From Acidobacteriota bacterium (lineage in GTDB: Bacteria > Acidobacteriota > Thermoanaerobaculia > Multivoradales > JAGPDF01): DNA of 64,000 nucleotides. The DNA is taken from assembly GCA_014584695.1 (NCBI GenBank), contig JACTMI010000015.1, forward strand, positions 1-64,000. Reading direction: 5' to 3'. Each line of letters opens with the position of its first letter. Position 1 is the first letter of the stretch. Shown here in pieces: positions 45,159-52,620 of the stretch. The notes under the pieces were generated by a model. It ran no database searches and was not told the DNA's origin. It saw only the letters and a program-made list of their open reading frames with translations. Position numbers and translations under genes: made by a program.

Positions 45159-46346
45159 TCAGGCGACCACGGGCAGCAGCGCCGAGGCGAGCTCCCGCTT
45201 CTCTGGCGTCAGGGCGTGGCGATAGCGCGCCGCGAGCTCGGCGGTCTCTTGGCGGGTCACGAAGCGTTCGTAGAGGTTGGTGCGCTGCCGCGGCTGGAAA
45301 CCGGCGGCGCGGATCAGGTGCTCCATCTCGTCCTGGGACATCTTGTAGTGGGCACCGGCCGCCGAGACCACGTTCTCCTCGATCATGATCGAGCCCATGT
45401 CGTCGGCGCCGAAGGCCAGGCCGAGCTGCCCGATCTTCTTGCCCTGGGTGACCCAACTGGTCTGCAGGTGCTGGATGTTGTCGAAGAAGAGCCGGGAGAC
45501 GGCGAGGGTCCTCAGGTACTCGTGGGCGTAGGTCTCCGGCACGTCGGGCAGGTCCGTGTGCTCGTGCTGGAAGGTCCAGGAGATGAACGCGGTGAAGCCG
45601 CCGGTTTCGTCCTGCAGGGCGCGCACGCGCTCGAAGTGCTCGACCCGGGCCGCCAGGTCCTCGCCCATGCCGTACATCATGGTCGCCGTCGTCCGCATGC
45701 CGAGCCGGTGGGCCTGGCGCATGACGTCCAGCCACTCTTCCGGCGACGCCTTGGGATAGGCGAGCACCTCCTTGCGGATGTCGTCCGAGAGGATCTCGGC
45801 GCCGCCCCCGGGGATGGACATCAGACCGGCTTCCTGGAGGATGCCGAGGATCTCGCCGAAGGACTTGCGCTCCTTGCGCGCCAGGAACTTGATCTCCGGG
45901 GGCGAGAAGCAGTGGCGATGGATGGCCGGATACCGGTCGCGCAGGAAGTGGAGCAGATCGACGTAGTAGGAGAGCGGGAGATCGGGGTTGACGCCGCCTT
46001 GCAGCAGGATGCCGGTGCCGTTGAGCGCCAAGGTCTCTTCGACCTTCCGGCCGATCTCCTCGAACGGGACCAGGTAGCCCTCCTCGTGGCCGGGTGGCCG
46101 GTAGAAAGCGCAGAAGCGGCACTTGTAGACGCAGACGTTGGTGTAGTTGATGTTGCGATCGATGTTGTAGCTGGCGACGGCCGGGTCGTTGTGGCGATCG
46201 CGGACCTGCTGGGCGGCGAGGCCCAGGTCGAGCAGGTTGCCGTCGAGCAGCAGCCGGTGGGCCTCCCCCGCCGAGATCCGGCGCCCCGCGAGGGCGTCGT
46301 CGAGAATCTCCGCGGTGGACCGGGGGGAGGGGGCGAAGTGGCTCAT
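45159..46346 (-). CDS. mqnC: Cyclic dehypoxanthinyl futalosine synthase
   Basis: 395 residues, radical SAM enzyme. The [4Fe-4S] motif C72-x3-C76-x2-C79 (CVYKCRFCAF) lies in NYTNVCVYKC, typical of MqnC. Downstream blocks LQGGVNPDLPLSYY, SIPGGGAEILSDD and ASGAAH-like SAAGAHYKM agree. It cyclises dehypoxanthine futalosine in the futalosine menaquinone route, implying MK-based respiration. Start at 46346: TAGAAT lies 7 nt upstream, and the Met eight residues earlier would put the -10 in the coding region. Confidence 0.92.
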   Translation of the reverse strand: MSHFAPSPRSTAEILDDALAGRRISAGEAHRLLLDGNLLDLGLAAQQVRDRHNDPAVASYNIDRNINYTNVCVYKCRFCAFYRPPGHEEGYLVPFEEIGRKVEETLALNGTGILLQGGVNPDLPLSYYVDLLHFLRDRYPAIHRHCFSPPEIKFLARKERKSFGEILGILQEAGLMSIPGGGAEILSDDIRKEVLAYPKASPEEWLDVMRQAHRLGMRTTATMMYGMGEDLAARVEHFERVRALQDETGGFTAFISWTFQHEHTDLPDVPETYAHEYLRTLAVSRLFFDNIQHLQTSWVTQGKKIGQLGLAFGADDMGSIMIEENVVSAAGAHYKMSQDEMEHLIRAAGFQPRQRTNLYERFVTRQETAELAARYRHALTPEKRELASALLPVVA

Positions 46347-46353
46347 CCGGCGC

Positions 46354-46359
46354 ATTCTA
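46354..46359 (-). promoter_or_regulatory. Predicted -10 box for leaderless mqnC mRNA
   Basis: TAGAAT on the minus strand (46359-46354), 7 nt, then ATG 46346. No Shine-Dalgarno. Confidence 0.55.
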
Positions 46360-46396
46360 ACCGGGGCCACGGGCCCCGTGCGGAGGCGAATCGGGG

Positions 46397-46402
46397 CAGA
46401 AT
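46397..46402 (+). promoter_or_regulatory. Predicted -10 box for AsmA-like gene
   Basis: CAGAAT, 6 nt, ATG 46409. The first base deviates from T. Divergent from the mqnC box within the same 62-bp gap. Confidence 0.4.
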
Positions 46403-46408
46403 CCGCCG

Positions 46409-48340
46409 ATGGCTCGGTCCCGCCGCCGCTGGCTCTTCGCGCTCGGAGCCGCCGCGCTCCTCCTCGTCCTGGGCGGCCTCGGGTCGGTTGCCGCGTGGCG
46501 GGCGAAGTTCGCCCAGGTCTCCGCCGACGGGCGCCTCGAGGCCTGGGCCAACCGGCGGCCCGAACGCCTCCGCGTCGAGTGGCGGGAGGTGGAGTCGCGG
46601 TGGCCGGGCCAGCTCGAAGTCCGCGGCCTGCGAGTCGCGGGCCGGACCCAGCGCCAGCTCTGGGAAATCCGGGTCGAGCGGGTCACGGCCCGGATCTCTC
46701 CGCTGCCTCTCCTCGCCCGCGAGTTGCGCTTCACCGGCATCCGGGGAGAGGGCGCCACGATCCGGGTGGCGCGCTTCGAGGTCCCCGAGACCGGCGGTCT
46801 GCTGGCCCGGCTCCCCGCCGGCGAGAAGCCCGAGATCGCGGGGTTCCCGGCGGGACCGGCGCCGCCGCCACCCCCGACGCGTCGCCCCTGGACCTTCGGC
46901 TTCCGGGATATCCAGATCCGGGGAGTCTCCGAGATCCGGGTCGACGATCGCGCCGCGAGCGGCAGCCTCGCCCTGCGAGGGGGGTTCGAAACGAGGCGTC
47001 GGAAGACGGCGCGGGTGTTCGACAGCCGGGTCACCTTCACCGGCCTCGATCTGCTCGCGGGAACGACTTCGCTGGCGAGGAATCTCACCGGCGAGCTCCG
47101 CTTCGAGACCGAGCCCTATCCCTATCGCGGCGCTCGGTTCGAGCAGGTCGTGCGGGTGCTCCATGGCCACCTCGCGCTGCGCGGGGAGGTCGAGGCGGCG
47201 GCGATCGTCGATGCCCTGCTGGCCCCCTGGCCCTGGCTCTCGCTCGAGGGGGGCGCCCTGCAGGCGGACGCCAGGCTCGTGGTCGACCGCGGAGCGCTCG
47301 CCGCGGGCAGCCGGCTCGAGCTCGAGCAGCCGGCGCAACGGCTGGAGTTGCTGGGATTCGAGGCGCGCGGAGATGCCCGCCTGTCCGCATCGATCGTCCG
47401 CGGCGCGGCGGGCGACGAGCTCGATTCCAGGTTGCGCTTGGGCGACTGGCAACTGGGGCGCCCGGGCGAGCGGGCGGTGATGTTCGGTCGGGGACTGATC
47501 CTCCACACCCGCTCGGAGGCGCCGCGCTGGGGCGAGCCGCCCGGCGGCCTGCGGGTCGAGCTGGACCTGGGCGAGGCCCGACTGCCCGACCTTCGCTTCG
47601 TCAACGCCTACCTCCCCCCCGCGGCGGAGACCGCGATCGAGGCGGGCGAGGCGGTCGCGAGCGGCACCTTCCGGTTCACCGGTGCCGGCGAGAGTGGCGA
47701 AGGCGCGCTCGACGTCCGGGCCGAGAAGCTGCGGCTGGTCGCCCGGGGGCAGCGCCTCGCGGGCAAGCTCGAAGCCGACCTGCGCTTGGCCGAGCCGAAC
47801 CTCGACGCACGCACCTTCTCGCTGCTGGGCACCCGACTCGCGCTGCGCGAGGTCGCGGGCGAGACCACCGCGGGCGACAGCGTCGCCGGCTGGTGGGGCG
47901 AGGTGACCATGACTTCCGGCCGCGTCCACCTCGGCCAACCCGTCGACCTGTCGGGCGACTTCCATGCCCGGCTCGCCGACAGCTCGCCCCTGATCGCCTA
48001 CTACGAAATCGAGCGCGACCTGCCCCGATGGGTCGAGCGCCTGCTGCTGGTGCGCGGACTCTCCGCCACCGGCAGGGTCGAGTGGGCGCCGGGCAGGTTC
48101 GAGCTGGTCCGTTCGGAGCTGCCGCTGCCGCACGGCGAATTGCGGGCGCGGCTGCGCATCGAAGACGACCTCCGGCAGGGTCGGCTGCTCGCCCGCTGGC
48201 GGCGGCTGGCGGTGGGCGTCGAGCTCGATGGCGACCAGCGCCGGTTGAAGCTGCGAGACGCGGCGGCCTGGTACGACAGCGACCTCGAGCCGGGGGGCTC
48301 GGACCGAGGCGTTGCCGCCGAATCTTCCAGGCCCCGGTGA
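46409..48340 (+). CDS. AsmA/TamB-like envelope protein
   Basis: 643 residues with a single N-terminal TM (about 9-29). The remainder is beta-rich with amphipathic strands and repeats of the form RLEVRGLRVAGR and LSGDFHARLADSSPL. This resembles AsmA/YhdP/TamB-like inner-membrane proteins that bridge the periplasm and help lipid transport or outer-membrane biogenesis. Pro-rich spacer at about 148-157. Similarity is by composition and topology only. It is followed by the TetR gene after 62 bp. Confidence 0.6.
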   Translation: MARSRRRWLFALGAAALLLVLGGLGSVAAWRAKFAQVSADGRLEAWANRRPERLRVEWREVESRWPGQLEVRGLRVAGRTQRQLWEIRVERVTARISPLPLLARELRFTGIRGEGATIRVARFEVPETGGLLARLPAGEKPEIAGFPAGPAPPPPPTRRPWTFGFRDIQIRGVSEIRVDDRAASGSLALRGGFETRRRKTARVFDSRVTFTGLDLLAGTTSLARNLTGELRFETEPYPYRGARFEQVVRVLHGHLALRGEVEAAAIVDALLAPWPWLSLEGGALQADARLVVDRGALAAGSRLELEQPAQRLELLGFEARGDARLSASIVRGAAGDELDSRLRLGDWQLGRPGERAVMFGRGLILHTRSEAPRWGEPPGGLRVELDLGEARLPDLRFVNAYLPPAAETAIEAGEAVASGTFRFTGAGESGEGALDVRAEKLRLVARGQRLAGKLEADLRLAEPNLDARTFSLLGTRLALREVAGETTAGDSVAGWWGEVTMTSGRVHLGQPVDLSGDFHARLADSSPLIAYYEIERDLPRWVERLLLVRGLSATGRVEWAPGRFELVRSELPLPHGELRARLRIEDDLRQGRLLARWRRLAVGVELDGDQRRLKLRDAAAWYDSDLEPGGSDRGVAAESSRPR

Positions 48341-48378
48341 GGTGATTCGTGTCGGGTCTGGGAGACGGAAATTTCAAG

Positions 48379-48390
48379 ACGACCGGTCGT
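48379..48390. promoter_or_regulatory. Palindromic operator upstream of tetR-type gene
   Basis: ACGACCGGTCGT, a perfect 12-bp palindrome that extends to 16 of 18 bp (AAgACGACCGGTCGTgTT). It lies 13 bp before the ATG at 48403, a position typical for autorepression by a TetR protein. Confidence 0.6.
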
Positions 48391-48402
48391 GTTATTCCCG
48401 CC

Positions 48403-49020
48403 ATGGCCCGTGGACTCCACCGTGAACGACTGCTCGAGACCGGGCTCCAGCTCTTCCTCGAGCAGGGCTACTCCGCCACCGGCGTGGGCGACGTGACCGC
48501 CGCTGCCGGGATTCCAAAGGGCTCGTTCTACAACTACTTCCGCTCGAAGGAGGAGTTCGCGGTCGCGGTTCTCGAGCGCTATCGGGAGGCTGAGGTGGCG
48601 CGCCTGGCCGAGGCGCTGAAGCCCTCCGAGACGAGCCCGCTGAATCGGCTTCGAGCGCTCTTCGAGCACTTCGCGGCCGGCCTGCGGTGCGCGCCGGCCG
48701 TGCACGGTTGCCTGGCGGGTCGCCTGGCGCAAGAGCTGGCCGGCGAGCACCCCACCTTCCGCCAGCCGCTCGAACGCACCTTCCGCAGCCTGGAGACCTC
48801 GCTTTCGCGACTGCTGCGGGAGGCCCAGGAGGCGGCAGAGTTGGACGCGCGGGAGGACCCGGACCGCCTGGCCTCCTTCCTGGTCTCGGCCTGGCAGGGC
48901 ACGCTCCAGCGAGCCAAGTGCGGCGAGGGCGAGGAGCCGGTGCGGATCTTCCTCGACTTGGTGTTCGAGAAGCTCCTGCGGGCTCCGTCCGCGCCGAGCC
49001 GAGAACCGCGACCCATCTGA
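48403..49020 (+). CDS. TetR/AcrR-family transcriptional repressor
   Basis: 205 residues. N-terminal helix-turn-helix (GYSATGVGDVTAAAGIPKGSFYNYFRSKEEF) and a C-terminal ligand domain with HGCLAGRLAQEL typical of the AcrR/NemR-like TetR_C group. I choose ATG 48403 because an upstream GTG (48349) would place a perfect 12-bp palindrome inside the gene and add 18 non-family residues. Probably autorepressed and may control the adjacent barrel protein. Confidence 0.85.
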   Translation: MARGLHRERLLETGLQLFLEQGYSATGVGDVTAAAGIPKGSFYNYFRSKEEFAVAVLERYREAEVARLAEALKPSETSPLNRLRALFEHFAAGLRCAPAVHGCLAGRLAQELAGEHPTFRQPLERTFRSLETSLSRLLREAQEAAELDAREDPDRLASFLVSAWQGTLQRAKCGEGEEPVRIFLDLVFEKLLRAPSAPSREPRPI

Positions 49021-49030
49021 GGACTCTGCC

Positions 49031-49825
49031 GTGATCCCGATCCCCACCCCGGCCCGTCGCTTCGCCTCGCTCCTTCTGCTGGCCCTGGCGACGCTGGGCG
49101 CCTCGTCCGCGCGCGCGGGGGAGCTGCGCCTGACGACCAGCAACGACCTGCTCTCTGGCGGCGGAGCGGGCGACGATCTCTACACCGCCACGGTCGAGGT
49201 GACGCTCGATTCGCACCTCGGCCGGGTGACGTTCGGCGAGCGGATGTTCACCGATCGCGCGCACGCGCGGCGCCACGACGAGACCTATCTCGAGCTCGGG
49301 CGCGAGTTGCCGACCTCCGGCGGCTGGCAGCCCGAGGTCCGCCTGGGAGTCCTCCGGCTCGGCCGCGGCCTGCTCGGCGAGTCGATTCAGAACGAGGTTC
49401 ATCGCTGGGTCGACAGCGAAGCGGTCCACCTGGACTACCGCGAGCAGACCCTCTGGCGCCCGACCGTGGCGGCGAGCGCCACGCGCGAGCTCGGCCGCGC
49501 CGGCGGCTTTTGGTGGTCGGCCGCGGGCGACGCCTTCGCCGCCCCCGACTTCCGCACCTGGGCGCGCCTGGGGGTGGCGGCGGAACGGAGCCTGGGTGGC
49601 GGTCTGGCGGTGCGCGTCGGCCTCGGAGCTCGCGCCGACCGGGTTCGGACGGAGTGGTTGGCAGGCCACGTCCGCGATCAGGGGCTGAGCGGCGAGGTCG
49701 CCCTGAGATGGCAACGCCTGACGCTGCGATGGACCCAGAACGTCGACGGCACCGGCACCGAGCACCTGACCCTCTCGTGGCGTCTGGGCGACGGTGCAGC
49801 GCGGACAGCGGGCGCCCGCCACTGA
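49031..49825 (+). CDS. Secreted outer-membrane barrel-like protein (LpxR-like?)
   Basis: 264 residues with a signal peptide (about 1-30, SARA). The mature part is rich in amphipathic strands alternating with turns (LRLTTSND, GDDLYTATVEVTL, GRVTFGERMFTDR, TLRWTQNVDGTGTEHLTLSW) and ends with strand-turn-strand and a short tail. The YTATVEV region and the ND motif recall LpxR/DUF2219 barrels, which de-acylate lipid A, but conserved catalytic residues were not verified. Starts at GTG 49031, 10 bp after the TetR stop, so co-transcribed. Confidence 0.5.
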   Translation: MIPIPTPARRFASLLLLALATLGASSARAGELRLTTSNDLLSGGGAGDDLYTATVEVTLDSHLGRVTFGERMFTDRAHARRHDETYLELGRELPTSGGWQPEVRLGVLRLGRGLLGESIQNEVHRWVDSEAVHLDYREQTLWRPTVAASATRELGRAGGFWWSAAGDAFAAPDFRTWARLGVAAERSLGGGLAVRVGLGARADRVRTEWLAGHVRDQGLSGEVALRWQRLTLRWTQNVDGTGTEHLTLSWRLGDGAARTAGARH

Positions 49826-49940
49826 GATCCCGCCGCATCTTCGCGGCCGCGAAGGCGCCCCCCCCAACGCTCCACGCCGCGGCGCGCGGCCCTGTGGTAT
49901 ACGTCTCCGAGGCTGCACCCGACCGCGAAAGGAGCGACCG

Positions 49941-50432
49941 ATGGGGATCTTCGATTTCGTCAAGGAAGCTGGCGAGAAACTGTTCGGTAAGGCGGACAAG
50001 GCGCCGGCGCCCACCGCGCGGACGCATCAGGTCGACCCGGCCCAGCTCGAGGCCATGAAGCGCCGCAAGGCGTTGGAGAACCTGGTCGCGAGCTTTGGCC
50101 TCGAGGTCGAAGGGCTCGAGATCGAGGTCACGGGCGACACCGCGATCGTGCGCGGCAAGGTCGACAGCCAGGAGGAGCGGGAAAAGGTCATCCTCGCGGT
50201 CGGCAACGTCCGCGGCATCGCACACGTCGACGACCGGCTCGAGGCGGTGAAGGCCGAGCCGGAGGCCCAGATGCACACCGTCGTCTCCGGCGACACCCTG
50301 TCGAAGATCGCCAAGAAGTACTACGGCGACGCCGGCAAGTACCCCAAGATCTTCGAGGCCAATCAGCCCCTGCTGACCCACCCCGACAAGATCTACCCCG
50401 GTCAGGTGCTCCGCATCCCTCCACTCGGCTGA
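49941..50432 (+). CDS. lysM: BON-LysM protein (Kbp/YgaU-like)
   Basis: 163 residues. A BON domain occupies about 45-105 (VEGLEIEVTGDTAIVRGKVDS, then VRGIAHVDDRL), a LysM domain about 112-160 (HTVVSGDTLSKIAKKYYGDAGKYPKIFEANQPLL and PDKIYPGQVLRIP). No signal peptide. The layout equals E. coli Kbp (YgaU), a cytosolic K+-sensing protein. AAAGGAG lies 7 nt before the ATG. Nothing to do with wall binding is needed for the Kbp role. Confidence 0.92.
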   Translation: MGIFDFVKEAGEKLFGKADKAPAPTARTHQVDPAQLEAMKRRKALENLVASFGLEVEGLEIEVTGDTAIVRGKVDSQEEREKVILAVGNVRGIAHVDDRLEAVKAEPEAQMHTVVSGDTLSKIAKKYYGDAGKYPKIFEANQPLLTHPDKIYPGQVLRIPPLG

Positions 50433-50918
50433 TCCCGCCCAGCCGTCGCGCGGCCGCGAGGCGTCAGGTACCAGGCGCGAGGCGCGAGGTGCCGCGAGGT
50501 GCCAGCCGATCCGCAGATCGTCTCTGCCGGCTCCGGGCGGGGCAGCAACCCCGCTTCCCGCCCGGAGCACGCCGAGCCTGCGAACCCGACGCTCCTCCCG
50601 AGATCCCATTCGGCCATGCCCACGGGTCCCAGGGCGGGGGGCAGACGCCGCCGTGGCAGCCCAGGCAGGAAGAGAGACCCGAGCCAGGAAGAGAGCAGCG
50701 AATCCCCAGGCCAGGGGACGAGGAGGGGCGACTGGAGCGCTCGGCGACCGCCACGCTCTCACCCTCTCCCACCGCCCCTCTCCCCAGGCTCCCTGCTCGC
50801 CTGGAAAGATGGTTTTTACTTTAATTGAAGGCTTTTTTGTTCTTAGACGAACGACGGCTATGCTACTCATGCTAGCGTTGAGTCATCCAAGCAGCACGAT
50901 CCCACAGGAGAACCCCGC
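50433..50918. other. 486-bp gap with A/T-rich promoter island before glnA
   Basis: The first 350 bp are GC-rich, include short direct repeats (GCGAGGTGCC twice near 50485-50504) and no convincing gene or terminator. From about 50810 to 50870 the sequence turns A/T-rich (runs of T at 50813-50838), unusual for this window and matching the glnA promoter. No recognisable riboswitch. Confidence 0.5.
50837..50864 (+). promoter_or_regulatory. Predicted glnA promoter
   Basis: TTGTTC (50837-50842), 16-bp spacer, TATGCT (50859-50864). A roughly 48-nt leader with ACAGGAG before the ATG follows. No sigma-54 TGGCAC-N5-TTGC element was found. Confidence 0.45.
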
Positions 50919-52355
50919 ATGAGCCCCGCGCTTCGCGACTTTCTGGAGATTCCGTACGACCAGCTGGAGGAGATGAACCTGGCGGCCAAGGCCGAACGCC
51001 TCGCGCGCAAGGACCCGAGCAAGATCCGCGAGGCCCGGCTCAAGTACCTCGCCGACGAGAAGCGGATCAAGGCGGTGACCGTCTGCTTCACCGACCTCGA
51101 AGGGCGCTTCCACATGCTGGACTACGACAAGAAGTTCCTGCTCAAGAGCGCGGACAACCTGACCTTCGACGGCTCGTCGATCCGCGGCTTTTCGCAGCAG
51201 CAGGAGTCGGATCTGCGGCTCGAGATCGACTGGCCGGCGTTCTACTGGCTCCCGGCGGATATCTTCGGACCGGGCAAGGTCCTGGTCTTCGGCCAGGTCG
51301 AGGAGCGTGACGGCACCCCCTACCGCGCCGACCTGCGTTCCAAGCTGGGCGCCTACTGCGAACGCCTCTACGCGAAGGACGGCACCGTCGCCCACGTCTC
51401 CAACGAAATCGAGGGCTTCCTGTTCCAGGGCCGCGACGCCGAGCGGCGATACCCCGAGACCGGCCTCTTCGACTACGTCTCGACCGGCGGCTACTACCAC
51501 TCGCTGCCGGGCGACACACTGCGGCGGTTCATCGACGCCGCGGCAGAGGTGCAGCGCGCGCTCGGCTTCGCCAACGAGAAGGACCACCCGGAGGTGGCGC
51601 CCTCGCAGTTCGAGATGAACTACAGCTACACCGAGGCGCTGCTCGCCGCCGACCAGGTTCAGCTCTACAAGCTGGTGGCGCGGCAGGTCGCCGCGCAGAT
51701 GGACCTCACCGCCTCGTTCCTGCCCAAGCCGGTGGCCGGCGTCAACGGCAACGGCATGCACACCAACATGTCGCTCTCACGCAAGGGCAAGAACCTGTTC
51801 TGGGACGGCAAGGGGGAGGAGAACCTCTCGACGGCCGGGTGGCAGTACATCCAGCGTCTGCTCGCCAACGCCAACGACCTCTGCCTGATCCTGAACTCGA
51901 GCGTCAACTCCTATCGGCGGCTCGACCCGCACTACGAGGCGCCCAACCAGATCAAGGCCTCGGCGATCGATCGCGGCGCGATGATCCGCATCCCGCTCGC
52001 CAACGAGCGCTCGGCGCGGGTCGAGATCCGCTCGATCGCGCCGGACGCCAACCCCTACCTGGCGATCTACGCTCTGCTCCGCACCGGTCTCGAGGGCCCG
52101 GTGGCCGAGGACGACAACGACGGCAAGCGGCCGCGGACGCGCTTCCTGCCCGACAACATCTACGACGCGATCCGCCTGTTCAAGTCGAGCAAGCTATCGG
52201 CCGAGCTGCTGGGCGAGGAGGTCCATGCCAAGTACGCCGAGCTCAAGCTCGCCGCCGCCGAGCGCTGCCCGAAGGCGCTCGGCAGCCGCGTCAAGCGCAG
52301 CGAGATCCAGTTCCACCACGAGGTGACCAACCAGTTCCTGTGGTCGAAGTTCTGA
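50919..52355 (+). CDS. glnA: Glutamine synthetase
   Basis: 478 residues. Family blocks: NLTFDGSSIRGF, EIEGFLF (metal Glu), GYYHSLPGD, VAPSQFEMNYSY, GVNGNGMHTNMSLS, NANDLCLILNSSVNSYRRLDPHYEAPNQIKASAIDRGAMIRIP and ARVEIRSIAPDANPYL. It makes glutamine from glutamate, ammonia and ATP. Near the end FLPDNIYDAIRLF occupies the place of the adenylylation loop (NLYxL in enteric GlnA); whether that Tyr is a target is doubtful. No other nif or gln gene is adjacent. ACAGGAG upstream supports ATG 50919. Confidence 0.97.
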   Translation: MSPALRDFLEIPYDQLEEMNLAAKAERLARKDPSKIREARLKYLADEKRIKAVTVCFTDLEGRFHMLDYDKKFLLKSADNLTFDGSSIRGFSQQQESDLRLEIDWPAFYWLPADIFGPGKVLVFGQVEERDGTPYRADLRSKLGAYCERLYAKDGTVAHVSNEIEGFLFQGRDAERRYPETGLFDYVSTGGYYHSLPGDTLRRFIDAAAEVQRALGFANEKDHPEVAPSQFEMNYSYTEALLAADQVQLYKLVARQVAAQMDLTASFLPKPVAGVNGNGMHTNMSLSRKGKNLFWDGKGEENLSTAGWQYIQRLLANANDLCLILNSSVNSYRRLDPHYEAPNQIKASAIDRGAMIRIPLANERSARVEIRSIAPDANPYLAIYALLRTGLEGPVAEDDNDGKRPRTRFLPDNIYDAIRLFKSSKLSAELLGEEVHAKYAELKLAAAERCPKALGSRVKRSEIQFHHEVTNQFLWSKF

Positions 52356-52382
52356 GCTGGGACCCCGAGAGCGAGGCGGGGC

Positions 52383-52398
52383 GGGGCGGGACCGCCCC
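52383..52398 (+). terminator. GC hairpin after glnA (terminator-like, no T tract)
   Basis: GGGGCG-GGAC-CGCCCC 27 bp downstream of the glnA stop. Without a T tract it is only a likely end-of-transcript stabiliser or attenuating hairpin. Confidence 0.35.
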
Positions 52399-52400
52399 CT

Positions 52401-52545
52401 GGGGTGGTGCGCCCGGCGTTCCGCCTGCCTAGACTGCCTTGCATCACCTGTAGGGCGGTTGCCGCCCGGACACACCCGCTCGGTGGCGACACCGAGCCGG
52501 CCCAGGACGTGAGCCTCGCAGTCTCCGTTTCGACGGCCCACCTGA
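52401..52545 (+). ncRNA. Candidate structured RNA between glnA and pgi
   Basis: The convergent gap holds nested complementarity: AGACTGC (52431-52437) with GCAGTCT (52518-52524), enclosing two hairpins, GGGCGG-TTG-CCGCCC (52453-52467) and CTCGGTG-GCGA-CACCGAG (52479-52496, a GNRA tetraloop). GGTGG (52403-52407) can pair with CCACC (52538-52542) outside. The GNRA loop favours the plus strand. Not recognised as a known family. Confidence 0.4.
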
Positions 52546-52620
52546 AGCCTTTCCCGCCCCGATGGTCCCCGGTAGCGTCCTCCGGGGGCCGTCTGTCCGC
52601 TGGCGCGCAGGTGAGGTCGG

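Noticed and set aside
50461-50510. Short direct repeats after the LysM gene
   Set aside because: Only two or three imperfect copies of about 10 bp (GCGAGGTGCC); no array structure and no nearby cas genes, so not a CRISPR.
50433-50918. Sigma-54 promoter for glnA
   Set aside because: No TGGCAC-N5-TTGC element; a sigma-70-like pair fits better.
52401-52545. 6S RNA, SRP RNA, RNase P RNA or tmRNA identity for the glnA-pgi gap
   Set aside because: None of the diagnostic conserved sequences of these RNAs was seen; reported only as a candidate structure.
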